Shown: in pieces, positions 28,378 to 38,748 of the stretch
How the letters are laid out: the number at the start of each line of letters is the position of its first letter
How positions within the stretch are numbered: the stretch's first letter is position 1
From: Thermodesulfobacterium sp. TA1
GTDB lineage: Bacteria; Desulfobacterota; Thermodesulfobacteria; Thermodesulfobacteriales; Thermodesulfobacteriaceae
NCBI RefSeq assembly: GCF_008630935.1
Contig: NZ_CP043908.1
Coordinates: 868,001 to 932,000 of the forward strand
Direction: 5' to 3'
Length of the DNA stretch: 64,000 bases
The notes under the pieces: generated by a model
The model's database searches: none
Told to the model about the DNA's origin: nothing
What the model saw: only the letters and a program-made list of their open reading frames with translations
Position numbers and translations under genes: made by a program

Positions 28378-30594
28378 TTATCTATAGTATAGATTTTTAC
28401 CACCCATCGTGAGCAAAGCAGTAAAAAGTTTTTTCCGAAGTTCTCGTCTGTCCCAAATACCTTGGATGTGTCCTCTTTTTAAGGCGTTTTCTGCACTGTG
28501 ATAATCAGGAGGAATGTCTTGTCCTGTAGTCTCTTTTATCACACGAGGACCAGCAAAGCCCAACCGGGTAGACTTTAAGGCAAACTGATAAGGTGCAGAC
28601 CCTAAAAAACTGGCTATAGGTCCAGCATAAGAATTGTTGTCATACACAACGATGTAAAGCCCTCCTTCATCTACATAGTCTCTTACAGCCATCGTGCACC
28701 TTGGCATTTGAACTACACCTAACGTGCCTTCGTGTATTCTTATACCCCCAGTAGTATGAACTAAAGCTAAAAACGGGCGCCTGGTAAGCTTAGCCAGTTC
28801 TATTGCTCTTATAAATTTCTCCCCTTCGGCTACTCCTACTGTTCCTTGCCTAAACTCTGCTACTAACATCACTGCTATAAGCGAAATTCCACCTATTTTA
28901 GCCTCAAAGGATATAAGGCTTGAGTTAAGTCCGGTTTTTTTTCTTGCTGCCTTTAGTTTTTCTGCATAACCTTCAAACTCTAAGGGATTGGTGGAAAAGA
29001 CTTCATCGTTAAACGTGCGAATGCTGTTTTTGTCAAAAATGTTGTTTAGGTACCACTTATATTCTAAGGGAAAATGATAGCCACAATTAGGACAAACGCC
29101 ACAAAATTCTCCGTAAAGGTCTGGTACCCAAAGGTCTGGACATCCATGTTTTTCAGCCTGAGGACAAGTAACCGTTTTATCTTCTAACGCTAAAGGGCTT
29201 ATATAAGTAGGGATGTCCTCATCTTGTAAAGAAGGGGTGACAACCTTAGTGCTTATTTTTTTACCTACAATAAGATTATAGACCGTTTTTATCGGGTCAG
29301 AAACAGGTTTCAAAAGAAGGGTAGATTCACTGGTTAATTCGTCCAAAAACTTCTTAAAGGTTTTTTGTCCTTGTCTTAAAATTTTATACTTTAGTTCGTT
29401 TTTAAATTTAACGCTAACATTATGTCCCAAGTCAAAAAAGGATTTAATCAGACTTTTGCTTTCATAAATCGCCCATTGGGTCATCTTTCTGTATTTTTTA
29501 TAGCGATTTTCTATTAAAATTTCTACTTCATCTTCGTCTAAATCCCAGTTTACATAGTATTTAAAATTTTCTGTTTCTTGTTTAGAAACGGCATATTTTC
29601 TTAAAAATTTTATACTTCTTGTTCGAAGGACAACCTCATCTGTAGCTTTTATCAATTCTATTTTTAATCTTTTAAAGAATTCATAATCTTTTTTTCTGGC
29701 TCCAAGTGGTGGTTCTGGTATAATTCTGTCTATCGTTCCAAATTGGAGGTTATCTTTTGCGGTAAGTTTAAGTGCTTTAGCACATTTTTCTACCAATTCT
29801 CTTGGAGGGCGGCCATCTCTTATTTTGGCCTCTATAGCAGCTGCCCCTTCAGGACTTATTACAGAATAATATCCTTTTTCTGCCATAAGTCTCATGTCAG
29901 CTAAACCTATAGCTTCAGCCCCTCCAGACCCTCCTTCAGAGATAAAAGATATTATAGGGACTTTTAATTTAGCCATATAATAAAGATTTCTTGCGATCTG
30001 TTGCGCTGCTCCTGGATAATCTTCTATAGGATAAGCCCCAGGAGTAAAAATAAAAAAATGTATTGGAATCCCTTCGGTTTCTGCCATTTTCATATAACGC
30101 AAGGCTTTTTCATTACCCCAAGGTTTAGCACTTCCTCCTTCTCTAAACTCTTCTCCATGTCCTTTTTCATGACCTATAACCATTACCTGATGAAAAAATA
30201 TTTCGTCTCCTACCTTTCTTACGATCATAGCTTTAGCACAAACCACAGCAGGGTCTATATTAAGCTCTCCTTCACCCCCAAGCTCCATATAAGAGTCGTA
30301 AACATTTTCTAAAATATCCTGAAGGGTAAACCTTTGAGGATGCCTGGTGATTTTTACTATCTCATAAGGGGTTAATGTTTTTTCTCCTTGTTCTAAAAGC
30401 ACTTCAAGCTGTTTTTCTGTTTTTTGGATAAAATCTTCTAAATAAACTTGCTCGTACTTATAAAAATTGTCATAAACTTCTGAGATTTTATTTATCAAAG
30501 AACTTATATCAAAAAACTCTTCTCCTTTAATATCTCTAATATAGGTAGCGGTTTCTAAAAGGTTTTTTAATTTTTTATGTAGTTCCATTTGCAT
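28378..30594 (-). CDS. Acetyl-CoA carboxylase carboxyltransferase, fused alpha-beta (AccA-AccD order)
   Basis: Transfers the carboxyl group from biotin to acetyl-CoA, giving malonyl-CoA for fatty acid synthesis. The 738-aa chain joins an AccA-like half (about 1-330; FTPGAYPIEDYPGAAQQIARNL, SFISEGGSGGAEAIGLADM, SVISPEGAAAI) to an AccD-like half (about 470-738). The beta half begins with a Cys-rich zinc-ribbon region (CPQAEKHGC ... CGVCPNCGYH) and contains FLALVHTTGGIRIHEG and FAGPRVIKETTGQDIP. Alpha before beta is the reverse of the order in many fused carboxyltransferases. It starts 5 bp after accC. Confidence 0.9.
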   Translation of the reverse strand: MQMELHKKLKNLLETATYIRDIKGEEFFDISSLINKISEVYDNFYKYEQVYLEDFIQKTEKQLEVLLEQGEKTLTPYEIVKITRHPQRFTLQDILENVYDSYMELGGEGELNIDPAVVCAKAMIVRKVGDEIFFHQVMVIGHEKGHGEEFREGGSAKPWGNEKALRYMKMAETEGIPIHFFIFTPGAYPIEDYPGAAQQIARNLYYMAKLKVPIISFISEGGSGGAEAIGLADMRLMAEKGYYSVISPEGAAAIEAKIRDGRPPRELVEKCAKALKLTAKDNLQFGTIDRIIPEPPLGARKKDYEFFKRLKIELIKATDEVVLRTRSIKFLRKYAVSKQETENFKYYVNWDLDEDEVEILIENRYKKYRKMTQWAIYESKSLIKSFFDLGHNVSVKFKNELKYKILRQGQKTFKKFLDELTSESTLLLKPVSDPIKTVYNLIVGKKISTKVVTPSLQDEDIPTYISPLALEDKTVTCPQAEKHGCPDLWVPDLYGEFCGVCPNCGYHFPLEYKWYLNNIFDKNSIRTFNDEVFSTNPLEFEGYAEKLKAARKKTGLNSSLISFEAKIGGISLIAVMLVAEFRQGTVGVAEGEKFIRAIELAKLTRRPFLALVHTTGGIRIHEGTLGVVQMPRCTMAVRDYVDEGGLYIVVYDNNSYAGPIASFLGSAPYQFALKSTRLGFAGPRVIKETTGQDIPPDYHSAENALKRGHIQGIWDRRELRKKLFTALLTMGGKNLYYR

Positions 30595-30599
30595 AGGCT

Positions 30600-31991
30600 T
30601 TACGCCTCTAAAAATTTATATAAAAGCTCTGTTTTTTCCTTTAAAAAGGAAATGTTGGTTTCTAACTTTTCTCCGTTAGGGGTAACCCCTTCTATGATGA
30701 GTTGGTCTAAGAAATCTAATCCTTTCTTTTTAGCTTCTTCAAAAGTTTCGCCATAGATAATAGCTAAGGCAAGGTTGGGATCAAACTGAGTAGGAATGGT
30801 ATAAGGTTTATCCTGAGGAACATGAGTTCTCATCGTAAGCCAAGGCACTTTTGGCCAACTAAACTTGTTTATAGTTCCACTTAAAGGCACAAACCCTCTT
30901 TTAGTGTCTTCAGCAATCAGACGATATTCTATGCTTGTCCCTTTAAATTTTATGTCTTTTTGAGAATAACCTAACTTTTCCCCAAAGGCTATCCTTATTT
31001 GTTCTTTTATAAGGTTTACCTGTTTATTATGAATAAAAGAAATTTTAGCAGATATTTCGTTTTCTACTTGGATCCTGGTGTTAACCTCCATTAAATAAAA
31101 CTTTCCGTCTGGGGTAACCAGCCATTCCCAGGTGCCTACACTGTCATAATTAAAGTTTTTGGCAAGTTTTATCGAATAGTTTATAATCTCTTCTTCCACT
31201 TTTTGGGGATCAAAGTTGTAGGTTTGTTGAGAAGAAAAACCAGGGGCTATCTCTATTCTTTTTTGTTTATGTGGACTCTGGATAGTACAATTCCTGGTTC
31301 CAAAATGTACATATTCTCCGTGCTTACTGCCCAAAATCTGTACTTCTAAATGTTGAAAAACTGGGATTTTGCCCTCGATAATTACCCCTTCATCTCCAAA
31401 AAGTCTTTTAGCGTAAGCCCTAATTTTTCTAAAAGTAGGCCTTAGTTCATCTAAGTTTTTAACCTCTTCAATACCCATCCCACCGCCGCCAGCTACAGCC
31501 TTTACCAGAAGAGAAGGCTTTTGAATCCCTAAAGAAGAAAGTTCTTCCAAAAGTTCTTCTGCTTTTAGTTCAGCCTCTATTTCGTTGTAAACAGGCTCTG
31601 TAGTCCCAGGGATAACAGGAATACCGAGATCTTTAGCAAGTTTTTTCATAAAAAGTTTATTTCCTAAATCTCTTATAGCCTCCCAAGAGGGCCCGATAAA
31701 AACCAGAGGTCTTGACCTCTTAACTACCCTCCTGGCAAAACGATAATTTTCTGAAAGAAAACCATACCCTGGGTGTACTGCGGTACAACCAGATTCATCA
31801 GCCACGGCCAAAAGGTCATTCATATCTCGGTAATCACAAATACGATATTTTTTTTCTGCAAGCCTTACATGCAAAGACTCCTCATCTTCTTTGGTATAAA
31901 CTACCACATAATCAACCCCTAATTCTTGACAGGCTTCCATGATGCGAAGTGCAATCTCCCCTCTGTTAGCGATTAAGACCCTTTCTTTCAT
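30600..31991 (-). CDS. accC: Acetyl-CoA carboxylase, biotin carboxylase subunit
   Basis: ATP-grasp enzyme that carboxylates carrier-bound biotin. The protein (463 aa) starts ERVLIANRGEIALRIMEA, the biotin-carboxylase N-domain. The ATP-grasp glycine loop is KAVAGGGGMGIEEV, and the catalytic core includes EVQILGSKHG, RNCTIQSPHKQKRIEIAPG (SxQRR region variant), EVNTRIQVENEIS and the C-terminal EYRLIAED. HKQKR replaces the usual RRHQK spacing, a small peculiarity. The gene follows purA by 7 bp and precedes the fused carboxyltransferase by 5 bp. Confidence 0.94.
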   Translation of the reverse strand: MKERVLIANRGEIALRIMEACQELGVDYVVVYTKEDEESLHVRLAEKKYRICDYRDMNDLLAVADESGCTAVHPGYGFLSENYRFARRVVKRSRPLVFIGPSWEAIRDLGNKLFMKKLAKDLGIPVIPGTTEPVYNEIEAELKAEELLEELSSLGIQKPSLLVKAVAGGGGMGIEEVKNLDELRPTFRKIRAYAKRLFGDEGVIIEGKIPVFQHLEVQILGSKHGEYVHFGTRNCTIQSPHKQKRIEIAPGFSSQQTYNFDPQKVEEEIINYSIKLAKNFNYDSVGTWEWLVTPDGKFYLMEVNTRIQVENEISAKISFIHNKQVNLIKEQIRIAFGEKLGYSQKDIKFKGTSIEYRLIAEDTKRGFVPLSGTINKFSWPKVPWLTMRTHVPQDKPYTIPTQFDPNLALAIIYGETFEEAKKKGLDFLDQLIIEGVTPNGEKLETNISFLKEKTELLYKFLEA

Positions 31992-31998
31992 AAGTAGC

Positions 31999-33342
<1,344 letters not shown>

Positions 33343-33429
33343 CTAAAGCAAATCCTATCAAAGTTATATCCAAAAGTTTCATGGTTAAAACAAAATACCT
33401 CAAACATTTCTAATTTTTTAAAAACAAAC

Positions 33430-33457
33430 TTGTCAAACTGAAGAAATAATTTATAAT
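33430..33457 (+). promoter_or_regulatory. Promoter of tRNA-Gly, probably reading into rimP-nusA
   Basis: TTGTCA (33430-33435), a 16-bp spacer and a perfect TATAAT (33452-33457), 24 bp before the tRNA. No terminator was seen between the tRNA and rimP. Confidence 0.7.
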
Positions 33458-33481
33458 ATTTTTTATTAAAAAGTTTAAAAA

Positions 33482-33553
33482 GCGGGCGTAGCTCAGGGGT
33501 AGAGCACCAGCTTCCCAAGCTGGGGGTCGCGGGTTCGAATCCCGTCGCCCGCT
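33482..33553 (+). tRNA. tRNA-Gly (anticodon CCC)
   Basis: Cloverleaf: acceptor GCGGGCG/CGCCCGC with T as discriminator base, D arm GCTC/GAGC, anticodon stem CCAGC/GCTGG around loop TTCCCAA (anticodon CCC, codon GGG), T arm GCGGG/CCCGT with TTCGAAT. No encoded CCA follows, so the end is added post-transcriptionally. It lies 23 bp upstream of rimP. Confidence 0.96.
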
Positions 33554-33576
33554 CTTATTTTATTTTTAAGGCTATT

Positions 33577-34044
33577 ATGATAGAAAAAGACTTAAAAGAA
33601 AAGATTAGGGAGCTGGTTGAGATACCTATTATAAAAAAAGGTTTAGAATTGGTAGACCTTGAATGGAGAAGGGAAAGAAACGGTTGGGTTTTAAGGTTGT
33701 TTATAGACAAACCTGGAGGGGTTACGATAGGAGATTGTGCCAAAGTTAGTGAAATGGTTGGTAAAATTTTAGATAAAGAAGACCTTATTCATCGTTCATA
33801 CAATTTAGAAGTCTCTTCTCCAGGGATAGAAAGACCGTTGGTCAAAAAAGAGGATTTTGAAAGATTTCGAGGAGAAAAAGCTAAGGTGGTCCTCAAAACC
33901 CCTTTAGAAGGGCGTAAAAATTTTTCAGGGATTATTCTAGGAATAGAAGAAGACTTTTTATTGTTAGAAATAGACCAAAAGGTTTGGAGGTTGCCTTTAA
34001 ACGAGGTTAAAAAAGCTAATCTCCAGCCAGAGTTAAAATTTTAA
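33577..34044 (+). CDS. rimP: Ribosome maturation factor RimP
   Basis: A 155-aa two-domain protein needed for 30S subunit assembly. Diagnostic segments are GLELVDLEWRRERNGWVLRLFIDKPGGVTI, CAKVSEMVGKILD and the LEVSSPGIERPL motif, followed by a small SH3-like C-terminal domain. It stands directly before nusA, as in most bacteria, and follows a tRNA gene just as metY precedes rimP-nusA in E. coli. The weak AAGG ribosome-binding site overlaps the end of the tRNA leader region. Confidence 0.94.
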   Translation: MIEKDLKEKIRELVEIPIIKKGLELVDLEWRRERNGWVLRLFIDKPGGVTIGDCAKVSEMVGKILDKEDLIHRSYNLEVSSPGIERPLVKKEDFERFRGEKAKVVLKTPLEGRKNFSGIILGIEEDFLLLEIDQKVWRLPLNEVKKANLQPELKF

Positions 34045-34061
34045 AAAAGGAGTACACCTTT

Positions 34062-35327
34062 ATGCAGCAGGGAGACCTTAAAAAGGTTATAGAGGCTTTA
34101 AGTAAGGAAAAAGGACTTTCTAAAGAGGTATTGATTGAAGCTCTGTTAGAAGGTATAAAGACAGCAGCGAAAAAGAAATTCGGCAACAAAGTTAAAATAG
34201 AGGTAAAATACGACGAAGAGACCGGAACGATAGACATTTACAAGCTAAAAGAGGTAGTATCCCAAGTCTCTAATCCGGAAACAGAAGTAGCTTTAGAAGA
34301 TTTACAAAAAATGGGAATAGAGGCTAAGATAGGAGACCTTATAGGAGAAAAAATAGAACTGCAAGAACTTGGAAGGATCGCTGCTCAGATAGTAAAGCAG
34401 CTTTTTTCCCAAAAAGTAAGACTGGCGGAAAAACAGATTGTTTATGAAGAGTTTAAGCATAAACTTGGAGACATTGTAAGTGGATATGTTCACAGGTTTG
34501 ACAAAAGAGGGGTAATTTTGGCTGTAGGCAGAGCAGAGGCCCTTCTTCCTGAAGAAGAACAAGTTCCTGGAGAAAAATACATTAGAGGAAACCGTCTAAA
34601 AGCTCTGTTGATAGAGGTTTACAGACAACAAGAACCTCAGTTGGTAGTTTCTCGTTCTCATCCTGCCTTTGTAAAAAAACTTTTTGAAAAGGAGGTCCCT
34701 GAAATACAAGAAGGGATTGTAAAAATCGTATCTGTAGCCAGAGAACCTGGTTCAAGGACAAAAATAGCGGTTACCTCTAATAACCCAAACATAGACCCTG
34801 TAGGAGCTTGCATAGGAGTTAGAGGTTCTCGTATTTCGATAGTTTTAGAGGAAATAAACTTGGCTTCTAAAGCCGATAAAAGAGAATATAGAGAAAAGAT
34901 AGATGTGGTGCTGTGGGACCCTGACCCAGCTAAGTTTGTTTACAACGCCTTAGCCCCTGCGGAGTGTAGCAAGGTAATAGTAGATGAAAAAAGCAAGTTG
35001 TTAGAGGTAGTAGTCCCTGATGACCAGTTATCCCTTGCGATAGGAAAAAAAGGAGAAAACGTTAAGCTTGCATCTAAGCTAGTAGGTTGGAAAATAGACA
35101 TTTTAAGTGAAACCCAATTTTTAAGAAGGCAAGAACCGGAGTTTTTGAAACTTATTAAAGTAACAGGTCTTTCAGACGAAGTAGCCGGCTATTTATACGA
35201 AGCAGGTATAAAAGACCTAAAAACTCTCTTAGAAACCCCTGCCGAAAAAATAGCAGAACTTACCAAATTAAGTTTAGACCAGGTAGAGCAAATTTTAGAA
35301 AAAGCTAAAAAAGAACAAGTTGGTTAA
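34062..35327 (+). CDS. nusA: Transcription termination/antitermination protein NusA
   Basis: Binds RNA polymerase and modulates pausing, termination and antitermination. Domains in order: NusA_N (about 1-125), S1 (about 130-200; GDIVSGYVHRFDKRGVILAVG), tandem KH domains (about 200-340; REPGSRTKIAVTS, GACIGVRGSRI, LSLAIGKKGENVKLASKL), and a short C-terminal helix-hairpin-helix-like segment (about 365-415; KVTGLSDEVAGYLYEAGIKD). The length of 421 aa fits a NusA with one small C-terminal module. ylxR overlaps its stop by 8 bp. Confidence 0.96.
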   Translation: MQQGDLKKVIEALSKEKGLSKEVLIEALLEGIKTAAKKKFGNKVKIEVKYDEETGTIDIYKLKEVVSQVSNPETEVALEDLQKMGIEAKIGDLIGEKIELQELGRIAAQIVKQLFSQKVRLAEKQIVYEEFKHKLGDIVSGYVHRFDKRGVILAVGRAEALLPEEEQVPGEKYIRGNRLKALLIEVYRQQEPQLVVSRSHPAFVKKLFEKEVPEIQEGIVKIVSVAREPGSRTKIAVTSNNPNIDPVGACIGVRGSRISIVLEEINLASKADKREYREKIDVVLWDPDPAKFVYNALAPAECSKVIVDEKSKLLEVVVPDDQLSLAIGKKGENVKLASKLVGWKIDILSETQFLRRQEPEFLKLIKVTGLSDEVAGYLYEAGIKDLKTLLETPAEKIAELTKLSLDQVEQILEKAKKEQVG

Positions 35328-35556
35328 AAAAGGACATATTCCTGAAAGAACCTGTGTTTTTTGTAAAAAAAGGGCGCCTAAGACCGATTTTTTTAGGTTT
35401 ACAAACCAAAAAGGCAACCTTGTTTTTGACCCAGAGCAAAAGCTCGAAGGTAGAGGTGCCTACTTATGTAAAGAATGTTTTGATAAAAAAGACAACCTTA
35501 AAGTTAGGGCTAAACTTTTAAGGGCTTTAAGATTAAATCTTTCTTCAGATGAATAA
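35320..35556 (+). CDS. YlxR/DUF448 family RNA-binding protein
   Basis: A 78-aa basic protein with the YlxR signature PERTCVFCKKRAPKTDFFRF, LEGRGAYLCKECF (two Cys pairs that may hold a metal) and a helical C-terminus. Family members bind nucleic acids and almost always sit between nusA and infB; here infB is absent and pheA follows instead. No ATG is available: the start is probably TTG at 35320, coupled to the nusA stop (TTGGTTAA). Its own stop overlaps the pheA ATG. Confidence 0.88.
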   Translation: MVKKGHIPERTCVFCKKRAPKTDFFRFTNQKGNLVFDPEQKLEGRGAYLCKECFDKKDNLKVRAKLLRALRLNLSSDE

Positions 35557-36625
35557 AGAAGACCTTAAAAAACTAAGGCATAAGATAGATAAAATAGACG
35601 ACCAGATTCTTTTCCTGTTAAAAAAGCGTTTAGAATTAGCCAAAACCATAGGTAAGCTAAAAGAGGAACTTGGGTCCCAAAGTTTAGACCTTATTAGAGA
35701 AAGAGAGGTTTTAACCAGAGTTCTTAAACAGAATCAAGGACTTTTCCCAGAAGAAGCCTTAAAGGTTATTTATTCTGAAATTATAAAGGCTTGTAGAAGC
35801 GTTCAAGAAAAGATTAAAGTAGCCTATCTTGGACCTGAAGCTACCTTTAGCCATATAGCAGCCTTAGAATATTTTGGGACTTCTGCTGAGCTTATTCCAG
35901 TAGAAACCATATTAGATGTTTTTGAAGAGGTTTCAAGTGAGAGGGCTAAGTTTGGTGTGGTGCCGATAGAAAACTCTATCGAAGGGGTTGTGGCTACCAC
36001 CCTTGATGCTATTTATGAGTATGGATTAAAGGTCTGCGGAGAGATTTACCAGTCTATTTCTCACCATTTGTTAAATCAAACAGGTAGGCTTGAGGATATA
36101 AAAAAGGTGCTTTCTCATCCACAGGCTATAGCTCAATGTAGAAAATGGCTAAGAAAAAAGCTACCTAATGTGCCTGTGGATACAGTGCCTTCAACCGCGC
36201 TTGCGGCTAAATGGGCGGCGGTAGATGAAAAGGTGGCTGCTATCTCAAGCCTTATGGCAGCTAAGCTCTATCATCTTCAGGTGGTGGCTAAAAACATAGA
36301 AGACATAAAAGGCAATTCCACCAGATTTTGGATTATAGGAAAAGAAGAAATGCCTTTTACTGGTAAAGATAAAACTTCTCTTATTTTTAGTGTTTCAGAC
36401 AGACCAGGTGCTTTGTTTGAGGTTTTAGGTTGTTTTGCCAAAAGAAAGATAAACCTTACTAAAATAGAAAGTAGACCTTCTAAAAACGAACCTTGGAAAT
36501 ACATTTTCTTTCTTGATTGTGAAGGTCATATTGAAGAACCGGCGGTTAAAGAATGTATAGAAGAGATGAAAAACCACTGTCTGCAGGTAATTTGGTTAGG
36601 CTCCTATCCGAAAGGGCAAGCTTAA
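35549..36625 (+). CDS. pheA: Bifunctional chorismate mutase / prephenate dehydratase
   Basis: Converts chorismate to prephenate and then to phenylpyruvate for phenylalanine synthesis. Residues 1-85 are an AroQ-type chorismate mutase (LRHKIDKIDDQILFLLKKRLELAKTIG). Residues ~90-270 are the dehydratase: VAYLGPEATFSHIAAL, VPIENSIEGVVATTLD and GNSTRFWIIG with the catalytic Thr-Arg-Phe. Residues ~278-358 are the regulatory ACT domain (SLIFSVSDRPGALFEVLGCF, LTKIESRPSK). The gene overlaps ylxR by 8 bp, a coupling unusual for an amino-acid gene after nusA. Confidence 0.96.
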   Translation: MNKEDLKKLRHKIDKIDDQILFLLKKRLELAKTIGKLKEELGSQSLDLIREREVLTRVLKQNQGLFPEEALKVIYSEIIKACRSVQEKIKVAYLGPEATFSHIAALEYFGTSAELIPVETILDVFEEVSSERAKFGVVPIENSIEGVVATTLDAIYEYGLKVCGEIYQSISHHLLNQTGRLEDIKKVLSHPQAIAQCRKWLRKKLPNVPVDTVPSTALAAKWAAVDEKVAAISSLMAAKLYHLQVVAKNIEDIKGNSTRFWIIGKEEMPFTGKDKTSLIFSVSDRPGALFEVLGCFAKRKINLTKIESRPSKNEPWKYIFFLDCEGHIEEPAVKECIEEMKNHCLQVIWLGSYPKGQA

Positions 36626-37858
36626 GTGTTTTATGAAGACCTTATCTATCTTTGGGTAGGATTTCTTCTTTTTGAACTTTTTCCTGAAACCTCCTTTAGT
36701 TTTCCTATTTCTTTTTTAGTTCTCAAAGAAATTTTATTTGTTTTAACCCTTCTATTTTGTAAAAAATTTTTGAGGTCTAAAGAATTTTCTATTGTGATGT
36801 TTAATTTTTTTAATCTTTTAGTAATGGGTTTATTTGTGGTTGACCTTGGTCTGTTTGGGGTTAAATCGTGGTTATCTCGATATTATTTTTCATCTTTTTT
36901 AGGGTTTTTGTGGTTTTTACATTACGTAGTTTTTGTAAGAGTTTTTCTTTTTGAATTTTCTTTGACCTATTTAAAAATACTTCTTGGTATGATGAGCCCG
37001 ATCCTTTTTTTGGTCTTCACCGAAGAAGTTTTAGCCATTTTTAACCTTAGGTTAGAAAGTTATACTTATCCTTTGTTGTTAATAGTGGCATTGTTTCTTT
37101 CTCCGGTAATGATGATAAAATTTTTTCCGGTAAAAGTGTTAACCAACTTAAAGGCCAGAGAATTGGTTTTAGGGTTTTTTAAAACCTTTAAGGTTACGAT
37201 AAGAGAGATTTATGTGCTTCAAGACTTTGGAAAAAAGGTTTATACCGCCGGGGTTATAGGTTTTTTCCCTAAGTTTAGGTATATCTTTTTCTCTCAGCCT
37301 TTATTAGACCTTTTAGACGAAGAAGAACTTTTAGGGGTTTTAGCCCATGAACTTGGACATATAAAAAATAGACATGGATTATGGTTGCTTTTGGTTTTGA
37401 TAGGACTTCCTTTGTTTTTAACCTCAATTTTTTTTATACTTTTATTTTTAAATCAATTTTTAGGATTGGGTTTTGAAGCCTATTTAAAAAGGCTACCTCC
37501 TTATTTTGTAGAGACCTTAGGAGTTTTGGGAATAGTTTTTTTGGCTTACCTTTATGTAAGGTATGTTTTTGGTTATTTTTTAAGGCAGTTTGAGAGAGAG
37601 GCTGATTTTTATGCCTTAAAAATTCTTGGAAATCCAAAAGGGATAATCTCTTCTCTTATAAAAATAGGTGAGGTTTCTGGGCAACTCTACCGAAAAAGCT
37701 GGCATCATTATGGTATTTTTGAAAGGGTCTGTTTTTTGCAGGAGGCGTTCTCAGGAAGGTATGTTTTTAAAAAACATTGGTTAAAAATTAGGTTAACGCT
37801 AATCACTTTCTTGATGCTAAACCTGGTGGTGATTTTGTTTTTTGAATTTTTAGGTTGA
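36626..37858 (+). CDS. M48-family membrane zinc metalloprotease
   Basis: A 410-aa integral membrane protein with at least six hydrophobic segments. The zinc motif HELGHIKNRH (HExxH) lies near residue 240, and the third ligand is probably in the conserved ERE ADFYAL segment near residue 325, giving the M48 architecture (Ste24/HtpX-like). A VLQDFGKKVYTAGVIG region before the HExxH matches family strands. The GTG start at 36626 directly follows the pheA stop. Role likely in membrane protein quality control; substrates unknown. Confidence 0.85.
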   Translation: MFYEDLIYLWVGFLLFELFPETSFSFPISFLVLKEILFVLTLLFCKKFLRSKEFSIVMFNFFNLLVMGLFVVDLGLFGVKSWLSRYYFSSFLGFLWFLHYVVFVRVFLFEFSLTYLKILLGMMSPILFLVFTEEVLAIFNLRLESYTYPLLLIVALFLSPVMMIKFFPVKVLTNLKARELVLGFFKTFKVTIREIYVLQDFGKKVYTAGVIGFFPKFRYIFFSQPLLDLLDEEELLGVLAHELGHIKNRHGLWLLLVLIGLPLFLTSIFFILLFLNQFLGLGFEAYLKRLPPYFVETLGVLGIVFLAYLYVRYVFGYFLRQFEREADFYALKILGNPKGIISSLIKIGEVSGQLYRKSWHHYGIFERVCFLQEAFSGRYVFKKHWLKIRLTLITFLMLNLVVILFFEFLG

Positions 37859-37919
37859 TAAGGATAAAAAGGTTCTTAAAATACAAATTTAAAATTTTAG
37901 GGAAAGATTTTAGATAAAC

Positions 37920-38741
37920 ATGCTAAAAGGCAAACATAAGATCTACAAAGACCTTTATGTATACGTTTTAAAACCTGCGCATCCCAAATTAACCCAACTC
38001 GAAGATGAAGATTTTATAGGTCTTTGGGAAGAAGACGGGATGGCGATTCTCTTTTTTCACTGTCCTAAAGACGAGCTGATAGAAAAGCTTATTAATCGGT
38101 ACAGTTTGAAAGTTTATGCAAAAGATGTTATCCCTTATAACCAATGGATTGAAAACAGATTCCCCCAACCTATTAAAATAGGTAATCTTACTATAGCACC
38201 TGTTTGGGTTGAAGGAAACTGGGATTTAGTATTTGACCCAAGCGTGGTTTTTGGGGAAGGGAGACATCCTACAACCTCTATGATGCTTGAGTTGAGTTGG
38301 GAGCTTTATGATCGCTTTGACAGACCTAAAACCGTGTTAGACATAGGTTGTGGAAGCGGGATTTTAACCCTTTTTTGGGCAAAGCTTGGTGCTAAGGTCT
38401 TTGCGGTTGACTTAAACCCTCTTTGTGTAAAGGTTACCCAACACAATCTGCGCTTAAACAATCTGTTAGACCAAGCCACACTAAAACAAGGGAACATCTT
38501 AGACCTTTTACCGATAGAGTCTGAAGTAGTCCTTGGAAACCTTTACCGCCTTCTTTTGCTTAAACTTTTTGAAAACCAACATTTTTGGCAGGCAAAGTAT
38601 TATCTCCTTTCAGGGTTTAACGAAGAAATGGAAAAAGAACTCTTAGAAAAGGTTGCAAACCTTCCTTTACAATTACTTATAAGGAAAACTTCTCAAACCT
38701 GGGTTTGTTGGCTGTTAAAAAACCTGGCTAAAGGAGGTTAG
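37920..38741 (+). CDS. prmA: Ribosomal protein L11 methyltransferase PrmA
   Basis: SAM-dependent methyltransferase acting on L11 lysines. The C-terminal two thirds is a Rossmann fold with DIGCGSGILTLFWAKLGAKVFAVDLNPLCVK and FGEGRHPTT, the PrmA-specific segment preceding it. The N-terminal ~80 residues are the short L11-recognition domain, more diverged than in E. coli. In the catalytic loop the usual NIxxxPL is replaced by GNLYRLLLL. The length of 273 aa is slightly short for PrmA, so the exact substrate is probable, not certain. Confidence 0.8.
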   Translation: MLKGKHKIYKDLYVYVLKPAHPKLTQLEDEDFIGLWEEDGMAILFFHCPKDELIEKLINRYSLKVYAKDVIPYNQWIENRFPQPIKIGNLTIAPVWVEGNWDLVFDPSVVFGEGRHPTTSMMLELSWELYDRFDRPKTVLDIGCGSGILTLFWAKLGAKVFAVDLNPLCVKVTQHNLRLNNLLDQATLKQGNILDLLPIESEVVLGNLYRLLLLKLFENQHFWQAKYYLLSGFNEEMEKELLEKVANLPLQLLIRKTSQTWVCWLLKNLAKGG

Positions 38742-38748
38742 AAAGGCT

